A stretch of DNA of 64,000 bases, taken from the NCBI RefSeq assembly GCF_029867415.1, contig NC_081181.1, positions 71,706,144-71,770,143 on the forward strand, given 5' to 3'. The stretch is from Vicia villosa. Its lineage: Eukaryota > Streptophyta > Magnoliopsida > Fabales > Fabaceae. Both the position numbers and the translations under genes were made by a program. This document shows positions 1 through 11,280 of this stretch, one piece after another (within the stretch, counting starts at the first letter, position 1; every line of letters begins with the position of its first letter). The notes under the pieces were generated by a model, which saw only the letters and a list, made by a program, of their open reading frames with translations, did not search any database and was not told where the DNA came from.

Positions 1-424
1 CAACTGGTGGTATTCGTCAAGAACGTCAGTTTGTTATTTCCTGAAGAACGATTATTTGAGACTATCTTTCAATTTTATTCTAACATTCCTGGATTGTGAC
101 GGATTCCTGGTTTATGTTAGAATTCTGTTTTCATTTTGATTTCTACCCTATTTTGAGCTGAAGCAGGACTCTCCGTTAGCCGTTTCGGTTTTTTTGTTGG
201 GGTGTTAGTCTGAACCGATTTTTATGTTAAGGTTTCGGTTTTCTTGGAATGTATTGGCTCGGCAGATTTGTATAGCATGCCGCAGGGTTGTTGATTTATG
301 ACGGGAATGATGTCAAGGTGGGGCTGATTAACTTTTTTGGTTTCGGACTGCTATGTTGCAGGGTTAGTTTGAAGTTGCTGGTGCAGATTGGTACATTGAG
401 TGAGTTCTGACTTTGTGATGCAGG
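1..424. other. unassigned flank left of element A
   Basis: No open frame, RNA gene or recognisable repeat was found. It is T-rich with several CAGG and TGCAG words and could be intronic, but nothing proves this. Its last five bases (GCAGG, 420-424) are the left target-site duplication of element A. The same GCAGG lies at 17860-17864, so this flank joins directly to the sequence starting there if A is removed. Confidence 0.5.
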
Positions 425-1452
425 TGTTGGAGTAAGCCCTAGTAGCCAATCAATATTGGCTTAATATGCTTTTGTATCATGACCTTGATATATATTGTTT
501 GTTAATATATATACTTATTAGGCATTGTATTTATTATGTTATTTGTATATGACATGATAAAATCCTTAGAATAATTAGTCTATTAATGACCAATTAAGTG
601 TGACTTAATCGTGAGACCTCATTAAACATAAGGACGTTATTCTTAAAGTATCTGTAGTCAATCTTTACTGTCAAATAGGACAACAGTAATGCATAGAGAC
701 TATTATGTGAGTAGACTGATGATCGTATCTCACAGGTCATGGATAAAAGATATCAAGTCTTCACATAGATATAAATATTATGAGTAATGTTTATACTGGA
801 TTGACCCACCATGAGAATACTACATAGTTTGTTATGTAAGTCTCATAAGTTATTCTCATAGTGATAGTGGTGTATACCACCCTTCGACCTGAAACCACTA
901 TGGACCCTAGATATGGAGTCAAGTACTTTATTGCCAATCAAACGTTGTCCGTAACAAAATGAGTATAAAGATGGTTGATGAGTACTTTATAAATCATGCT
1001 GAGGGACATGAGTGACCTAGATGGGATTTTCCCCTCCTACATATACGGGAGTAATATTTGTGGGCCCCTTGATAGAGTATGACTGAAAAATGCATGGTCG
1101 TGCTCAAATAAGTCGATATTAGATATTGGGCTTATTTGTTGTTATCAAGTATACTCGGGGATCAATGAATAAAATATTGAACTAAACAAGGGTGACACAT
1201 TATATGTCTTGTGTTTAATATAGATATAAGGGCAAAAGGATAATTGTACACATAATCATTATCACATAAAGTTTATGTCAGATCACACGACATTCTCGTT
1301 ACTTGGGTAGCAGTGATGTGTTGCTAGATACCGCTCACTGTTTATAATATTAAATAGGTGATTTAATATTATTGTCAATGTTACGACAACCTACAGGGTC
1401 ACACGCATAGAGTACTTATAGTGGAATGAATGAATAAATTAAATATGCTTTA
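425..1452 (+). repeat. 5' LTR of element A (partial)
   Basis: This matches the 3' LTR pieces (5402-5733, 12824-13284, 17060-17300) with scattered substitutions until about 1452, where similarity stops abruptly. The expected LTR end and primer-binding site were not found, so the 5' LTR/leader junction is probably deleted or replaced. Confidence 0.75.
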
Positions 1453-1617
1453 ATTTTGTGATGGCGCAAGAGTTGTGCCTTTAAGGTTCGCAAAAAGCGT
1501 CAAGTGTTGATGCGTCAATATTTATAAATTATTAATCTATTATTACTTATTATTTAATTATTTATTATTAAATAAATTGGTATACGATTATGACCTTAGA
1601 TTTTGGCGTTTGTTTAT

Positions 1618-1720
1618 TTTAAATACGGCCTGCGTGTTGTAATTTATTTTATTTAAGTACGACCTGCGTGTCGTGGTTTATTGTAATTAAATACGGTCTG
1701 TGTGTCCTACCATTTAATTA
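1618..1720. repeat. three-copy tandem repeat, period ~34 bp
   Basis: Units begin near 1618, 1652 and 1687 and share the core AAATACGGCCTGCGTGT with substitutions, separated by AT-rich text. Confidence 0.6.
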
Positions 1721-4114
1721 TTTATTTAAATAGTATAATTTTTCGAGTTCAAGGGTTGAAAAGAAGACAACGTCAAACGATGACGTCGAAGGAGAGGCTT
1801 AAGAAGCTTGTTCGTGGGTCAAAGAATTGTAATAAAGTAGTTTATTTAATTCTTGCGCTTTAGTCAGTCATAATCGTATTACCAAATTTTATTTTATGTA
1901 TGTGATGCATGTGTTGTATGTTTATGTGCGTGTGTATGAGATACACAAATATATGAGATTGAACTTAAGAAAAATCCCTCAATTAAATATTAAGTTAATT
2001 GTTTTCCAAAATTTAGCACTCACCAAGACTAGTATCGAATAATGTAGGTTTCGCCAAAGCGAGGTGCATGTTTTATATTAGTAAGGTGCGATGGGATAAA
2101 TGTAATATCCAACTGCTACATTTTTGGATTTGACTTGACTAAACTAATTATAATAGGTTATATATTTTTAGAAGCAAGAGTTGAGAACAATCCATATGAT
2201 GGATTAGAATAAGGAGTTATTCACTCTACTGACAAAATTCGAGAGTTGCATTAGATACAATTGGAAAGAGTTTCTACCTAAATAACGGAGTTTTGTGTAA
2301 TCCGCCAAAGCGGACTTAAAACAAAGTTAAATATGGATCTCGTCCCGCTAGAAAATCTTCTAACGGGATTCTCCGAATCAAATGCTGAGGGTCATTTGGT
2401 TTGAATAAAATTAGTGGGAGCATTTTAATAAAAGTCCTTATTAAAATGATTTTGATACAATATAATTTTACACGTTTTATATTTAGAATTTATTTATCAT
2501 TTTATTTTATATTTTACTATGAAGTATCCTTATGAAGGATGTAAGGATCAGAAAGGAGTTTCTGAGTTGGTACATAAGTTGAGAATTGTTCTCAAGCACG
2601 AGAAAAATTGTATGTTCTCAAGCAACCAATTCCTAATAACCGAATATAACTAGATTCAAAGAACGATACTTATGAGAAGGATCAAATCGAATATCTAGAT
2701 ATAACATATCTCATAATTGTAGTCGTCATGGAGAATGAGATATAATCATTATCCTTGAGGATTTTATTTTAAAATACAAGATATGAGAAATGTAAAACTT
2801 TCCAAGATTTTTCCTATACAAGTTAGGAATTCAAATGAATCTAAAACAGTTTTGAGATTTAAAATTTGGATTTCCTTCTAGACCAAGTAGTTGATCACAA
2901 GTTTTATTTGAGATTGTCTCGATTAGGTAGATTAGATTCATTATGAATGAATTTTAAATATATCTACCACAACTTGTTGAAAAGAAAAGGAAAGTAGTTT
3001 GTGAATGCTAAATATATGAATTATAAAAGGAACGGGGTTCATTTTATATTTTGACAGACAAACACGGTTTTAAAGGAAGACAGTGAATTCATGTGTTGAA
3101 AGAAGAGAATTGTTAATGGTTATCAAAAGAGTCAAAGTAGAAGAAAGAAGTAAGACTTTTTCTTTATATAATTTATTATAGAAAATCAAATTGTCTACTT
3201 CTACATATCGGGTATGTGATACTAGATGTTGATCTCACATTTATATGAATGTGAGAAGTCTTTTAAGAAGTACGACATTGATTATAATTTGAGTCAACTT
3301 ATGTCTAGAATGGACCAATGTGATTCATTGACTATAAGAGCTTATAATTAGACTTAAACTAGAGATTGGAATGAAACTAAATAATTGTTATTAAGTTTTA
3401 TTTAGTAAAGAAACATCAATTCTAAGTCTTGTATTGATAAGTTGGGGAGTGCATGTTTTGATAATGGATAAGTGTTGATTATCTAAAACAATGGTTTCAA
3501 TACTAAATCAAGTTATGGATTTGGATTCTAAAATCTTGATAAGCACGTCTATAATAAATGTGAGATGAATTAAATAAGATTTGAACCTTATATATCTGAC
3601 ACGAGTTAGAACTCTTTTGAGAAGAGTTCAAGAATGAAGTAAAAAGAAATAACTCGAAACGGTATTAAGAACATATGAATTGTTTGTTGTTGTAAATACC
3701 TATAAAAAGAGTATAATGACCATTTAAATCGTATCATGTTTGACATTATCCGATTTAATATAGTTAGATTATCTCTTTGTGACTCTTGATTATAAATTGT
3801 TTTACATAAAATTATTTATATCCATAACCAATTCCATTTAAAGTAGTTATAAAGACACAATATTTTATATGGAGGTAAGAGTACCGTGTTTGTCTTTATG
3901 ATCATCTGGGTTGTAAGTTTTATTAGATAAACTTGATCACAATCTGGATGAAGATGTATTTATGGATGTATCCCAATGGAAATAAGGGACACATTTTCTA
4001 TCACACGTTAGGGGACAAAATTGTATTGTCACTAGAACTGAAGTCTTCCATTAGAGATAAAGTGTATCTAAAGGAACCAGTGGGAGTGATGTAGAATTTG
4101 AAGAAATTCAAGCA

Positions 4115-4116
<2 letters not shown>

Positions 4117-4208
<92 letters not shown>
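4117..4208. repeat. (AT)46 microsatellite
   Basis: An uninterrupted run of AT dinucleotides, 92 bp. It lies just upstream of the reverse transcriptase remnant of element A and is likely length-variable. Confidence 0.95.
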
Positions 4209-4210
<2 letters not shown>

Positions 4211-4334
4211 TTATGAGAATGGAACATGAACCAATTCAACAAGGAAGTTGTTGTTAGACCATTGATTCATGTAGCATGAGATCTAGAGAAGATCATAAAT
4301 GATCTTGATTCTAAAAGAAGCACAAGTTGTTTAA

Positions 4335-5260
4335 ATCCAATTATGGATTAGACCAAGCTTCTTGGAGTTGAATCCTTTTTATTAATGAAGTTTTTTGAAA
4401 AAACTTGGATTAATAAATGTCAAGTTTAAATCTTATGCACACAAGAAGGTTAATGGGAGTACTTGCATTAATCTAGTATAGTATGTAGGCGACATATTGA
4501 TCATCAAAACAAATTCCCTACAACATCAATGTAGGACATGGGTAGGAAATGGTTTTGATGAAATGTTTGGGCGAGATTTCCTAAAAAGGCTAGGAATCAG
4601 AATCTATAGAAATAGATGATTGATGAATCTCAACTCTGGCACAAGTACATATTCTGAAGAGGTGTTGAGACACATAATATGCATAAATCTCACATTAAGA
4701 TTATTGCATGTACGACATGATGTTTTGTCTAATGGACAATGTTTTACCCCGTTGGATGAGAAAAAGGAAACCATGATATGTACTACACTAGATGCACTAT
4801 ATGCTATGAGCATAAACAATAAGTACCAACATGATTGAAGTGTTCATCACTAGATCACTGTCAAGAAGATCTATGGATATGTTAAAAGGACATGTTATTC
4901 CTTTTCTTGAGAGTAGATGAGAATAATCATTGTAAAGGAGTTACGATGATGTTATTCCAAAAATTTATGAATTATATATTCATATAGTTTAAATAAAATG
5001 TTATACTTGGATGACAACTGTATAAGTTGAAAAAGGGTTTTCAGATAGTTGTCATTTCTATTACAAAGATCAAATATAAGATTTGGATCGTTCTTCTAAT
5101 TCTTAGGAAGAATATTATGTTTCTTGTATTGCAGATCACATTGATCTTATTCACGATGATAATGGGTTAATCTTGCAAGTTCAGAGTACTAGATCTCACT
5201 AGCGATCCATATATATTTTTGACACTTCAATTTATTTCGATAGAAGATCGAAATTTAAAG
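4335..5260 (+). pseudogene. reverse transcriptase / RNase H remnant of element A
   Basis: Read across frames and stops, the DNA still spells pieces of a Copia reverse transcriptase: a YGL.QAS.SW segment near 4342, a YVGDILII segment near 4480 where the catalytic YVDD is expected (first Asp changed to Gly), a DEMFG..FL..LGIRIYR segment near 4556-4610, then HDVL.SNGQC near 4715-4745 and YAMSIN near 4800. The order matches the C-terminal half of Angela/BARE-like Copia reverse transcriptases. There are many stops and frame changes, and a catalytic residue is lost, so it is non-functional. Sequence 4860-5260 probably holds RNase H remains but I could not confirm motifs there. The 3' LTR follows after a short polypurine tract. 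Confidence 0.65.
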
Positions 5261-5386
5261 TTGGAAGAGGTGTATATTACCAACATAGGAAAGAGTTTCT
5301 AATACCCTAATAAAGTATCATGCTTAGATGATGCTTGACGCACACAATGGGAAAATAAATGTTAAATTAACATGTGATTGGCTCTA

Positions 5387-5401
5387 GTGCTAGTGGGAGT
5401 T
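5387..5401 (+). promoter_or_regulatory. polypurine tract of element A
   Basis: GTGCTAGTGGGAGTT directly precedes the 3' LTR start TGTTGG at 5402, the expected site of plus-strand priming. Confidence 0.7.
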
Positions 5402-5733
5402 TGTTGGAGTAAGCCCTAGTAGCCAATCAATATTGGCTTAATATGCTTTTGTATCATGACCTTGATATATATTATTTGTTAATATATATATTTATTAGGC
5501 ATTGTATTTATTATGTTATTTGTATATGACATCATAAAGTCCTTAGAATAATTAGTCTATTAATGACCTATTAAGTGTGACTTAATCGTGAGACCTCATT
5601 AAACATAAGGACGTTATTCTTAAAGTATCCGTAGTCAAGCTTTACTGTCAAATAGGACAATAGTAATGCATAGAGACTATTATGTGAGTAGACTAATGAT
5701 CATATCTCACGGGTCATGGATATAAGATATCTA
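5402..5733 (+). repeat. 3' LTR of element A, segment 1
   Basis: Nearly the same as 425-756. It is cut at 5733 by insertion of element D; the last five bases (ATCTA, 5729-5733) are D's left target-site duplication, with one base differing from the right copy ATCAA. Confidence 0.85.
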
Positions 5734-7276
5734 TGTGAATACAAGATTACAATCACAGAGATGTTTTTGATTCATGGCAAACTCAATAAGCATACAAGCA
5801 ACAAGGTGGAAGCAGAAAACTCAAAGAAAAGCAAGCATTGATCACTCATGTCAGAACAGGTCGACCTATTATGCTTATAGGTTGACTCAACACAAGCAAA
5901 ACAAGAAGAATGCAGAAAAGCAGCAGTTAGGTCGACCTACTGTCAACCTAGGTCGACCTAAAATGGAGAAAAATCCATATACTTCTGCTAGGTCGACTCA
6001 CACACCATCTAGGTCGACCTAAATTGATGAAATTTACATACCAGTCTGCTAGGTCGACCTACACAACAACTAGGTCGACCTAATCTGAGAAAATGTCCCC
6101 AGAATGCATTTGAAGAGGATTCTGGTCGACCTACTCCTTAAACAGGTCGACCTAACTGGGAGCAAAATTCTGCAAGCTCTGCTAGGTCGACCTAAGCTCT
6201 ACAAGAGGTCGACCTAACTGATCAAGAATGCCAAAAATTCTGTTTCTCTCATCTCCAACTGTCAAGCTATCATATATATTGTCCAAGGTTCATTATTCAA
6301 GGAACACCAACGACTGAAAGATACACAAACGCTTCTCATCTTCGTTCTTCATCATCTCCAACACAATTACACATAATCATTCTTGCGTTGCGGGTTAGTG
6401 ATGAGTTCGATAACGTCCATGGAACGGAATTGAAGATTCCTAGTGGGTGAAGGTTTGTGGGGTTTGTTGGTGAATAAAATCTGCGGGTTTTGTCCTCCAC
6501 GACGGGTGGTTCTTGGGGGTTTTTATCAAGAGGCGTTCATTGAGGATTCGGCTGAGTGTAACGATTGAGGAACGGGGAGTTCAAGGAATCAAGACACTGC
6601 AGAAGGGAATCAAAGTGAAGCTCTTGGATAACCTTGATCTTGGTCAAGATTAAGGGGGAAGAAGATTCAAAGGATCGACATAATTGGTTTATCGTTTATC
6701 GCTTTGTTATCTTCTTTGTATACACTACTTTCAACATTAATGAAAGATTACCCAATTTCAATTTGGAATTGGGGGCAGACGTAGTCGTAGCGAGGACGAT
6801 CGACGAACTGCCTAAACAAATATCGTGTTCTTGTCGCTTTTACTTTTTCATTTACATTCTGTTCATATTTGGTTATAATAGCAAATTGATCAACGATTCG
6901 AGTGTTAAGATTGTGAATTAAGAACTTACATAAACATCACAATCCACCACACATTGAATTACCTTCAATTTGATCATTATCACCAAGTGTTTGTATATTT
7001 GTTTCTATCACTCTTACTGCATTGCAAACATTGTCCATCATACAAAAAGTTAATCTGATTTTCAATAAGAGAAACGCTTTGATTCTGCAACATATACTCT
7101 TATCATTTACCTCAAGTCTTTGACTGGTTTTTAAACACATATATAATCGTTTCGATAGTGGTTCGGAATAGACGCGAGTCGATTCAGAATCACTTCCGCT
7201 GAAAAGTCGTTTAAATCCGTAAAACTGTGTACGATCTATTCACCCCCCCTCTAGATCCTAAGGCCAGCGTCTAACA
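5734..7276 (+). repeat. 5' LTR of element D
   Basis: Starts TGTGAATAC, ends GCGTCTAACA, 1543 bp. It contains a striking palindrome array (5857-6216). A weak TATA-like word, TATATATT, lies at 6273-6280. The open frames inside it repeat exactly in the 3' LTR and are not genes. Confidence 0.92.
5857..6216 (+). repeat. array of 12 AGGTCGACCT palindromes in six pairs (D 5' LTR)
   Basis: The 10-bp palindrome AGGTCGACCT, often extended to TAGGTCGACCTA, recurs with its central CG at 5862/5883, 5933/5954, 5994/6015, 6055/6076, 6127/6148 and 6188/6210; the second member of the first pair reads AGGTTGACT. Within pairs the centres are 21 bp apart five times and 22 once. Pair starts are 71, 61, 61, 72 and 61 bp apart. 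The spacers between pairs share TTCTG/TCTGCT words. Confidence 0.95.
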
Positions 7277-7278
7277 AG

Positions 7279-7291
7279 TGGCATCAAGAGC
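7279..7291 (+). promoter_or_regulatory. primer-binding site of element D
   Basis: TGGCATCAAGAGC begins two bases after the 5' LTR end. It is close to the usual Copia site TGGTATCAGAGC, complementary to initiator Met-tRNA. Confidence 0.8.
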
Positions 7292-7331
7292 TCTGGTTTA
7301 TTCCGTGCTACGTGAAACACTTATTGGAAAG

Positions 7332-8444
7332 ATGGCTTCCGGACCTAAAGGGGCTCATAATAGAGCTCCAGTTTTCAACGGTGAAAACTATGGCTATTGG
7401 AAGGATTGTATGTGTGTCCACATCAATGCAATTTATAGGAACATCTGGACAGCCATTGTCAATGGTCCCTTTCAGATCACCATGACAAATGCAGCTGGTG
7501 CAGTTGTTCCAAAACCAGAAAATACTTGGGATGCTGAAGATGAAAAGAGATATGCATACGATTGGAAAGCGAGAAACATTCTAATCTCAGCTCTAGGAGT
7601 TGATGAATACTATCGCGTTTCCCATTGTAGATCAGCTAAAGCTATGTGGGACACATTGCAAGTTGCCCACGAGGGAACGGATGATGTCAAACTAGCTAGG
7701 ATCAATACGTTAACTCAAGAGTTCGAACTCTTCCACATGGAAGATGGTGAATCCATCGAAAACATGCAGAAGAGATTCGTTCATCTGAAAAATCGGTTAA
7801 ATTCTCTTGATAGACCTGTTTCCAATGCAGTTGCTACTAACAAAATCTTAAGATGTTTGAACAGGGAATGGCAACCCAAAGTTACAGCAATAAAGGAAGC
7901 AAATGATCTAAACACTTTAGACATCACAACTCTATTTGGTAAACTAGAGGAACATGAACAACACTTTAAATGCCTTGACATGCATGAGAAAAGGACAAAG
8001 AAAGAAAAGAACATGGAGAAAGAGGTAGAGAAGAAGTCAATAGCTCTAAAAGCTTCGAGCTCCAAGACCTCAAAACGAGAGCCAAAGGATAGTGACACAA
8101 GTGATGACGAAGACTCCGATGATGAGGAAATGGGACTGTTTGTGCGAAGATACAACAAATATCTAAAGAAAAATGGAGCAAAACATTCCGACAAAGGCAA
8201 AAGATCGTATACTCCTTTATATAGTAAATACACTTTTGTACCAAAAGTATCAACTAGCAAAACTCCATATTCTCATCATATTACCTGTCATTATTGTTGC
8301 AAAAAGGGACATACCATTGAAAAATGCAAATTTAGGAGATTTTTAGTTCCTAAAGGAGTATTTCAATGGTTGCCTAAGTGCAACAAATTGTGTACTCACT
8401 ACCAAGGACCCAATGAAAATTGGGGACCTCCCTCTTTAAATTAA
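7332..8444 (+). CDS. gag: gag of element D
   Basis: A 370-codon structural polyprotein expected to form the cytoplasmic virus-like particle and package element RNA. I start at ATG 7332 (MASGPKGAHN) because the only upstream in-frame start candidate is a GTG lying in the primer-binding site. The N-terminal half has the Copia gag fold signature: FNGENYGYWK near residue 15, MWDTLQVAHEG, the LFHMEDGESIENMQKRF stretch and the region around KILRCLNREW. The centre is a charged low-complexity linker (KKEKNMEKEVEKK, then an Asp/Ser/Glu tract). The C-terminus has one CCHC zinc knuckle, CHYCCKKGHTIEKC, for RNA binding. The frame ends at 8444, just before the protease, which is in another frame, so a frameshift (programmed or mutational) separates them. 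Confidence 0.88.
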   Translation: MASGPKGAHNRAPVFNGENYGYWKDCMCVHINAIYRNIWTAIVNGPFQITMTNAAGAVVPKPENTWDAEDEKRYAYDWKARNILISALGVDEYYRVSHCRSAKAMWDTLQVAHEGTDDVKLARINTLTQEFELFHMEDGESIENMQKRFVHLKNRLNSLDRPVSNAVATNKILRCLNREWQPKVTAIKEANDLNTLDITTLFGKLEEHEQHFKCLDMHEKRTKKEKNMEKEVEKKSIALKASSSKTSKREPKDSDTSDDEDSDDEEMGLFVRRYNKYLKKNGAKHSDKGKRSYTPLYSKYTFVPKVSTSKTPYSHHITCHYCCKKGHTIEKCKFRRFLVPKGVFQWLPKCNKLCTHYQGPNENWGPPSLN

Positions 8445-8452
8445 TTTTGCAG

Positions 8453-8811
8453 GAAAAGTGTCTTGACATTGCCGAAAGGTTGTGGTTCCTTGATAGCGGA
8501 TGTTCAAGACACATGACTGGAGACCTATCTCTTTTCGTTGAGTTTCAAGCAAAGAAAAAGGGGTATGTCACCTATGGAGATAACAATCGGGGAGCCATAC
8601 TTGGTAAAGGAAGTGTAGGTAACCCTTCTACCACTACTATAACTGATGTGCTGCTAGTAGAAGGTCTTAAACATAATCTTTTAAGTATAAGTCAATTGTG
8701 CGACAAAGATTTTAAAGTAATGTTGACAAATTCTGACTGCACAATAGAACATACTAAGAAAAGAGACATTATGTTTAAGGGCTTAAGAGTAAACAACATC
8801 TACATGCTAAA
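8453..8811 (+). pseudogene. protease of element D, fused into an integrase deletion
   Basis: An aspartic protease domain in a different frame from gag. It carries the catalytic DSGCSRHMTG motif (near 8490-8520) followed by FVEFQAKKKG, YGDNNRGAILGKG, LLVEGLKHNLLSISQLCD and the trailing NNIYML segment that normally leads into the GAG-pre-integrase domain. After NNIYMLKL the DNA jumps directly into the C-terminal end of the integrase region in another frame. The protease core looks complete, but the polyprotein is broken by the frame change at both ends. Its role would be to cut gag-pol; whether it is made depends on frameshifting. Confidence 0.75.
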
Positions 8812-10761
8812 GCTGATAAGGGCATATTCCTTGGTTACTCACAATCTAGCAAAGCATATCGGATATATAATAAGAGATTACTTATAGTAGAAGAGTCAGT
8901 ACACGTGTCTTTTGATGAATCTTATGCAAAATATGTCGAGAAAGGTCTTTCATTTAATGGTGCAGGTCCGTCCACTGAAGACATTGCCAAGGATAAGGAA
9001 GACGAGAATGAAAGTATTGTAAAGAAAGATGCTGAGAGAGAGAAAGATGAGTCTCACAATGAAAATGAAAAAGAAAGCATCTCAAACAATGAAGAACTTC
9101 CCAAGGCCTGGACAAATGTGAAAGATCATCCAATTGACAATATAATAGGAGACATCTCAAGGGGCGTTACAACACGCTCAAAGATAAGTAACTTCTGTCA
9201 TCATTTTGCTTTTGTTTCACAAGTTGAGCCGAAAAACGCTAAGGATGCATTACTTGATGAGCATTGGCTAATGGCCATGCAAGAAGAATTAAACCAATTT
9301 AAACGCAATGATGTTTGGGACTTAGTCCCTCATCCGGGAGATCATCAAGTAATAGGCACTAGATGGGTTTTTCGTAACAAACTTGATGAAAACAGTGTTA
9401 TTACTAGAAACAAAGCTAGATTAGTTGCCCAAGGTTATAATCAAGAGAAAGGTATTGATTATGAAGAGACATACGCTCCTGTAGCTCGTCTCGAAGCTAT
9501 TCGTCTCTTACTTGCTTATGCTTGTTCTAAAGACTTCAAACTATTCCAAATGGATGTTAAAATTGCCTTTCTAAACGGCTATATAAATGAAGAAGTCTAT
9601 GTTGCTCAGCCACCCGGCTTTGAGAATTACATGTATCCAACTCATGTCTATAAGCTGAAACGTGCTCTATACGGTCTTAAACAAGCCCCTCGGGCTTGGT
9701 ACGAACGTTTGAGCAAATTTCTCCTTAGTCAAGGGTACTCTAGGGGTAAAGTTGACACTACTCTCTTTATTAAAAGAAAAGATAAAGATATTCTCTTAGT
9801 CCAAATTTATGTAGATGACATTATATTTGGGTCGACTAATACAAAACTTGTCAAAGATTTTTCTAAGCTTATGCAGAGTGAATTTGAGATGAGTCTCATG
9901 GGTGAGCTAAATTTCTTCCTTGGCCTACAAATCAAGCAACTCAGTCATGGAACATTTGTGAATCAAACTAAATACTGTACGGAGCTGCTCAAAAGATTTG
10001 GAATGAGTGAAGCAAAAGAAATTGACACACCTATGGCAACAAATACTAATCTAGACAAAGATGAAAAAGGTAAAGAGGTTGACGTGAAATTATATCGAGG
10101 TATGATAGGTTCACTATTGTATCTTACTGCCTCAAGACCAGACATCATGTTTAGTGTGTGTATGTGCGCAAGATATCAATCCTGTCCAAAAGAATCTCAC
10201 TTGAAAGCTGTCAAAAGAATTCTGCGATACTTACGTGGAACTACTACATATGGCCTATGGTATCTAAAGGGAAATGAGTGTCATTTGGTAGGATTCTCTG
10301 ATTCAGATTTTGCTGGCTGCAAATCCGATAGAAAAAGCACCAGTGGAACGTGTCATCTATTCTCAAATTCATTAATAAGTTGGCATAGCAAGAAACAAGT
10401 ATCAGTTGCATTATCTACTGCTGAGGCAGAATATGTAGCTGCTGGAAGCTGCTGTGCACAAATATTATGGCTCAAGCAACAACTTCTTGACTTTGGTATT
10501 AAGCTTGATCGCATACCTATCATGTGCGATAACACAAGTGCCATAAACTTGAGTAAAAATCCTGTCTTACATTCACGTACCAAGCATATTGAAATAAGAC
10601 ATCACTTTCTACGAGATCATGTAGAAAAAGGAGACGTTACATTTGAACATGTGGAAAGCAAGAAGCAACTAGCTGACATCTTCACCAAACCTCTAGCAAC
10701 GGAGCAATACTTCAACATTCGTAGGGAATTAGGGATACTCGATATCTCTAATTTGGGCTAA
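8812..10761 (+). CDS. pol: reverse transcriptase-RNase H of element D
   Basis: A long open frame (about 649 codons from the deletion junction at 8812). It opens in the C-terminal tail of integrase (GIFLGYSQSSKAYRIYNK), passes through an acidic linker and a reverse transcriptase beginning around GTRWVFRNKLDE. Catalytic motifs are present: [24 protein letters not shown] and YVDDIIFGS. RNase H follows, with GFSDSDFAGC, STAEAEYVAA, CDNTSAI and the KHIEIRHHFLRDHVEKGDV box, ending ADIFTKPLA...GILDISNLG. These enzymes copy element RNA into DNA inside particles. There is no good ATG at the start, because the integrase catalytic core and the preceding frame are deleted. The reverse transcriptase itself shows no stop or missing catalytic residue. 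Confidence 0.9.
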   Translation, partial: ADKGIFLGYSQSSKAYRIYNKRLLIVEESVHVSFDESYAKYVEKGLSFNGAGPSTEDIAKDKEDENESIVKKDAEREKDESHNENEKESISNNEELPKAWTNVKDHPIDNIIGDISRGVTTRSKISNFCHHFAFVSQVEPKNAKDALLDEHWLMAMQEELNQFKRNDVWDLVPHPGDHQVIGTRWVFRNKLDENSVITRNKARLVAQGYNQEKGIDYEETYAPVARLEAIRLLLAYACSKDFKLFQMDVKIAFLNGYINEEVYVAQPPGFENYMYPTHVYKLKRALYGLKQAPRAWYERLSKFLLSQGYSRGKVDTTLFIKRKDKDILLVQIYVDDIIFGSTNTKLVKDFSKLMQSEFEMSLMGELNFFLGLQIKQLSHGTFVNQTKYCTELLKRFGMSEAKEIDTPMATNTNLDKDEKGKEVDVKLYRGMIGSLLYLTASRPDIMFSVCMCARYQSCPKESHLKAVKRILRYLRGTTTYGLWYLKGNECHLVGFSDSDFAGCKSDRKSTSGTCHLFSNSLISWHSKKQVSVALSTAEAEYVAAGSCCAQILWLKQQLLDFGIKLDRIPIMCDNTSAINLSKNPVLHSRTKHIEIRHHFLRDHVEKGDVTFEHVESKKQLADIFTKPLATEQYFNIRRELGILDISNLG

Positions 10762-11280
10762 TTACGTTTGTTCTCTCTTAATATTATTCCTTTACTTTAT
10801 ATATATATATATATGTTTTCTTTTGCTAACATTCTTTCTTAGCGTAAAGGTAGTTCATCATCTAGCCAAGCGTCATTCCACATTGATTAAAGGCTGCCAT
10901 TAAAGTTGAGTAAGCGGTAACGTTATTGTTGTTCACTTCCAAAAATATTATTGATACTATAATATGCTATCAATTAACATGCTTATAGTGACTTCATACA
11001 TATATCGCTCTTGCTCATTTGACTCTCATGCTATAACTGGCTACTTTTTTACGAATGCTAGCATTTTATCTATGTTTCTCTCGTTACTCTTCTATTTTCG
11101 TTGTATCTCTTTTTGATGTTGACAAAGGGGGAGATAGATGCTGAGTGTACGGGGGAGCTTTGTTGAGAGATTGCCTTGTCGAGAAATAGATGCTGAATGT
11201 ACGGGGGAGCATTGTTGAGTCTTTATCTCTTACTACCAAAGCCTCGACTACTGGTTTGCCATCATCAAAAAGGGGGAGTA
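10762..11280 (+). other. 3' untranslated region of element D with repeated polypurine tracts
   Basis: Non-coding. It contains several purine tracts: AAAGGGGGAGA near 11125, CGGGGGAGC near 11152, CGGGGGAGC near 11204 and the functional-looking AAAAAGGGGGAG immediately before the 3' LTR at 11281. The segment GATGCTGAGTGTACGGGGG at 11138-11156 is repeated with one change at 11190-11208, giving duplicated tract modules. Confidence 0.75.

Larger units (their letters stand above)
1453..4334 (+). other. decayed internal region of element A, no readable gene
   Basis: About 2.9 kb of AT-rich sequence with stops in every frame. By position it should hold the leader, gag, protease and integrase of A, but I could not read any domain convincingly. 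It contains a three-unit tandem repeat at 1618-1720 and a long AT microsatellite at 4117-4208. Confidence 0.5.

Noticed and set aside
2280..2330. CCGCCAAAGCGG near 2302 as another paired palindrome array
   Set aside because: It occurs singly, with one related CGCCAAAGCG about 250 bp upstream; no pair spacing or clustering.
5857..6216. CRISPR-like look of regularly spaced palindromes
   Set aside because: The array is inside a plant LTR and is duplicated in both LTRs. Repeats are only 10-12 bp, spacers are not unique fixed-length units, and there are no cas genes.
7781..8260. 159-codon minus-strand frame over D's gag
   Set aside because: Antisense shadow of gag; Ser/Phe-rich because of the acidic and lysine codons opposite.
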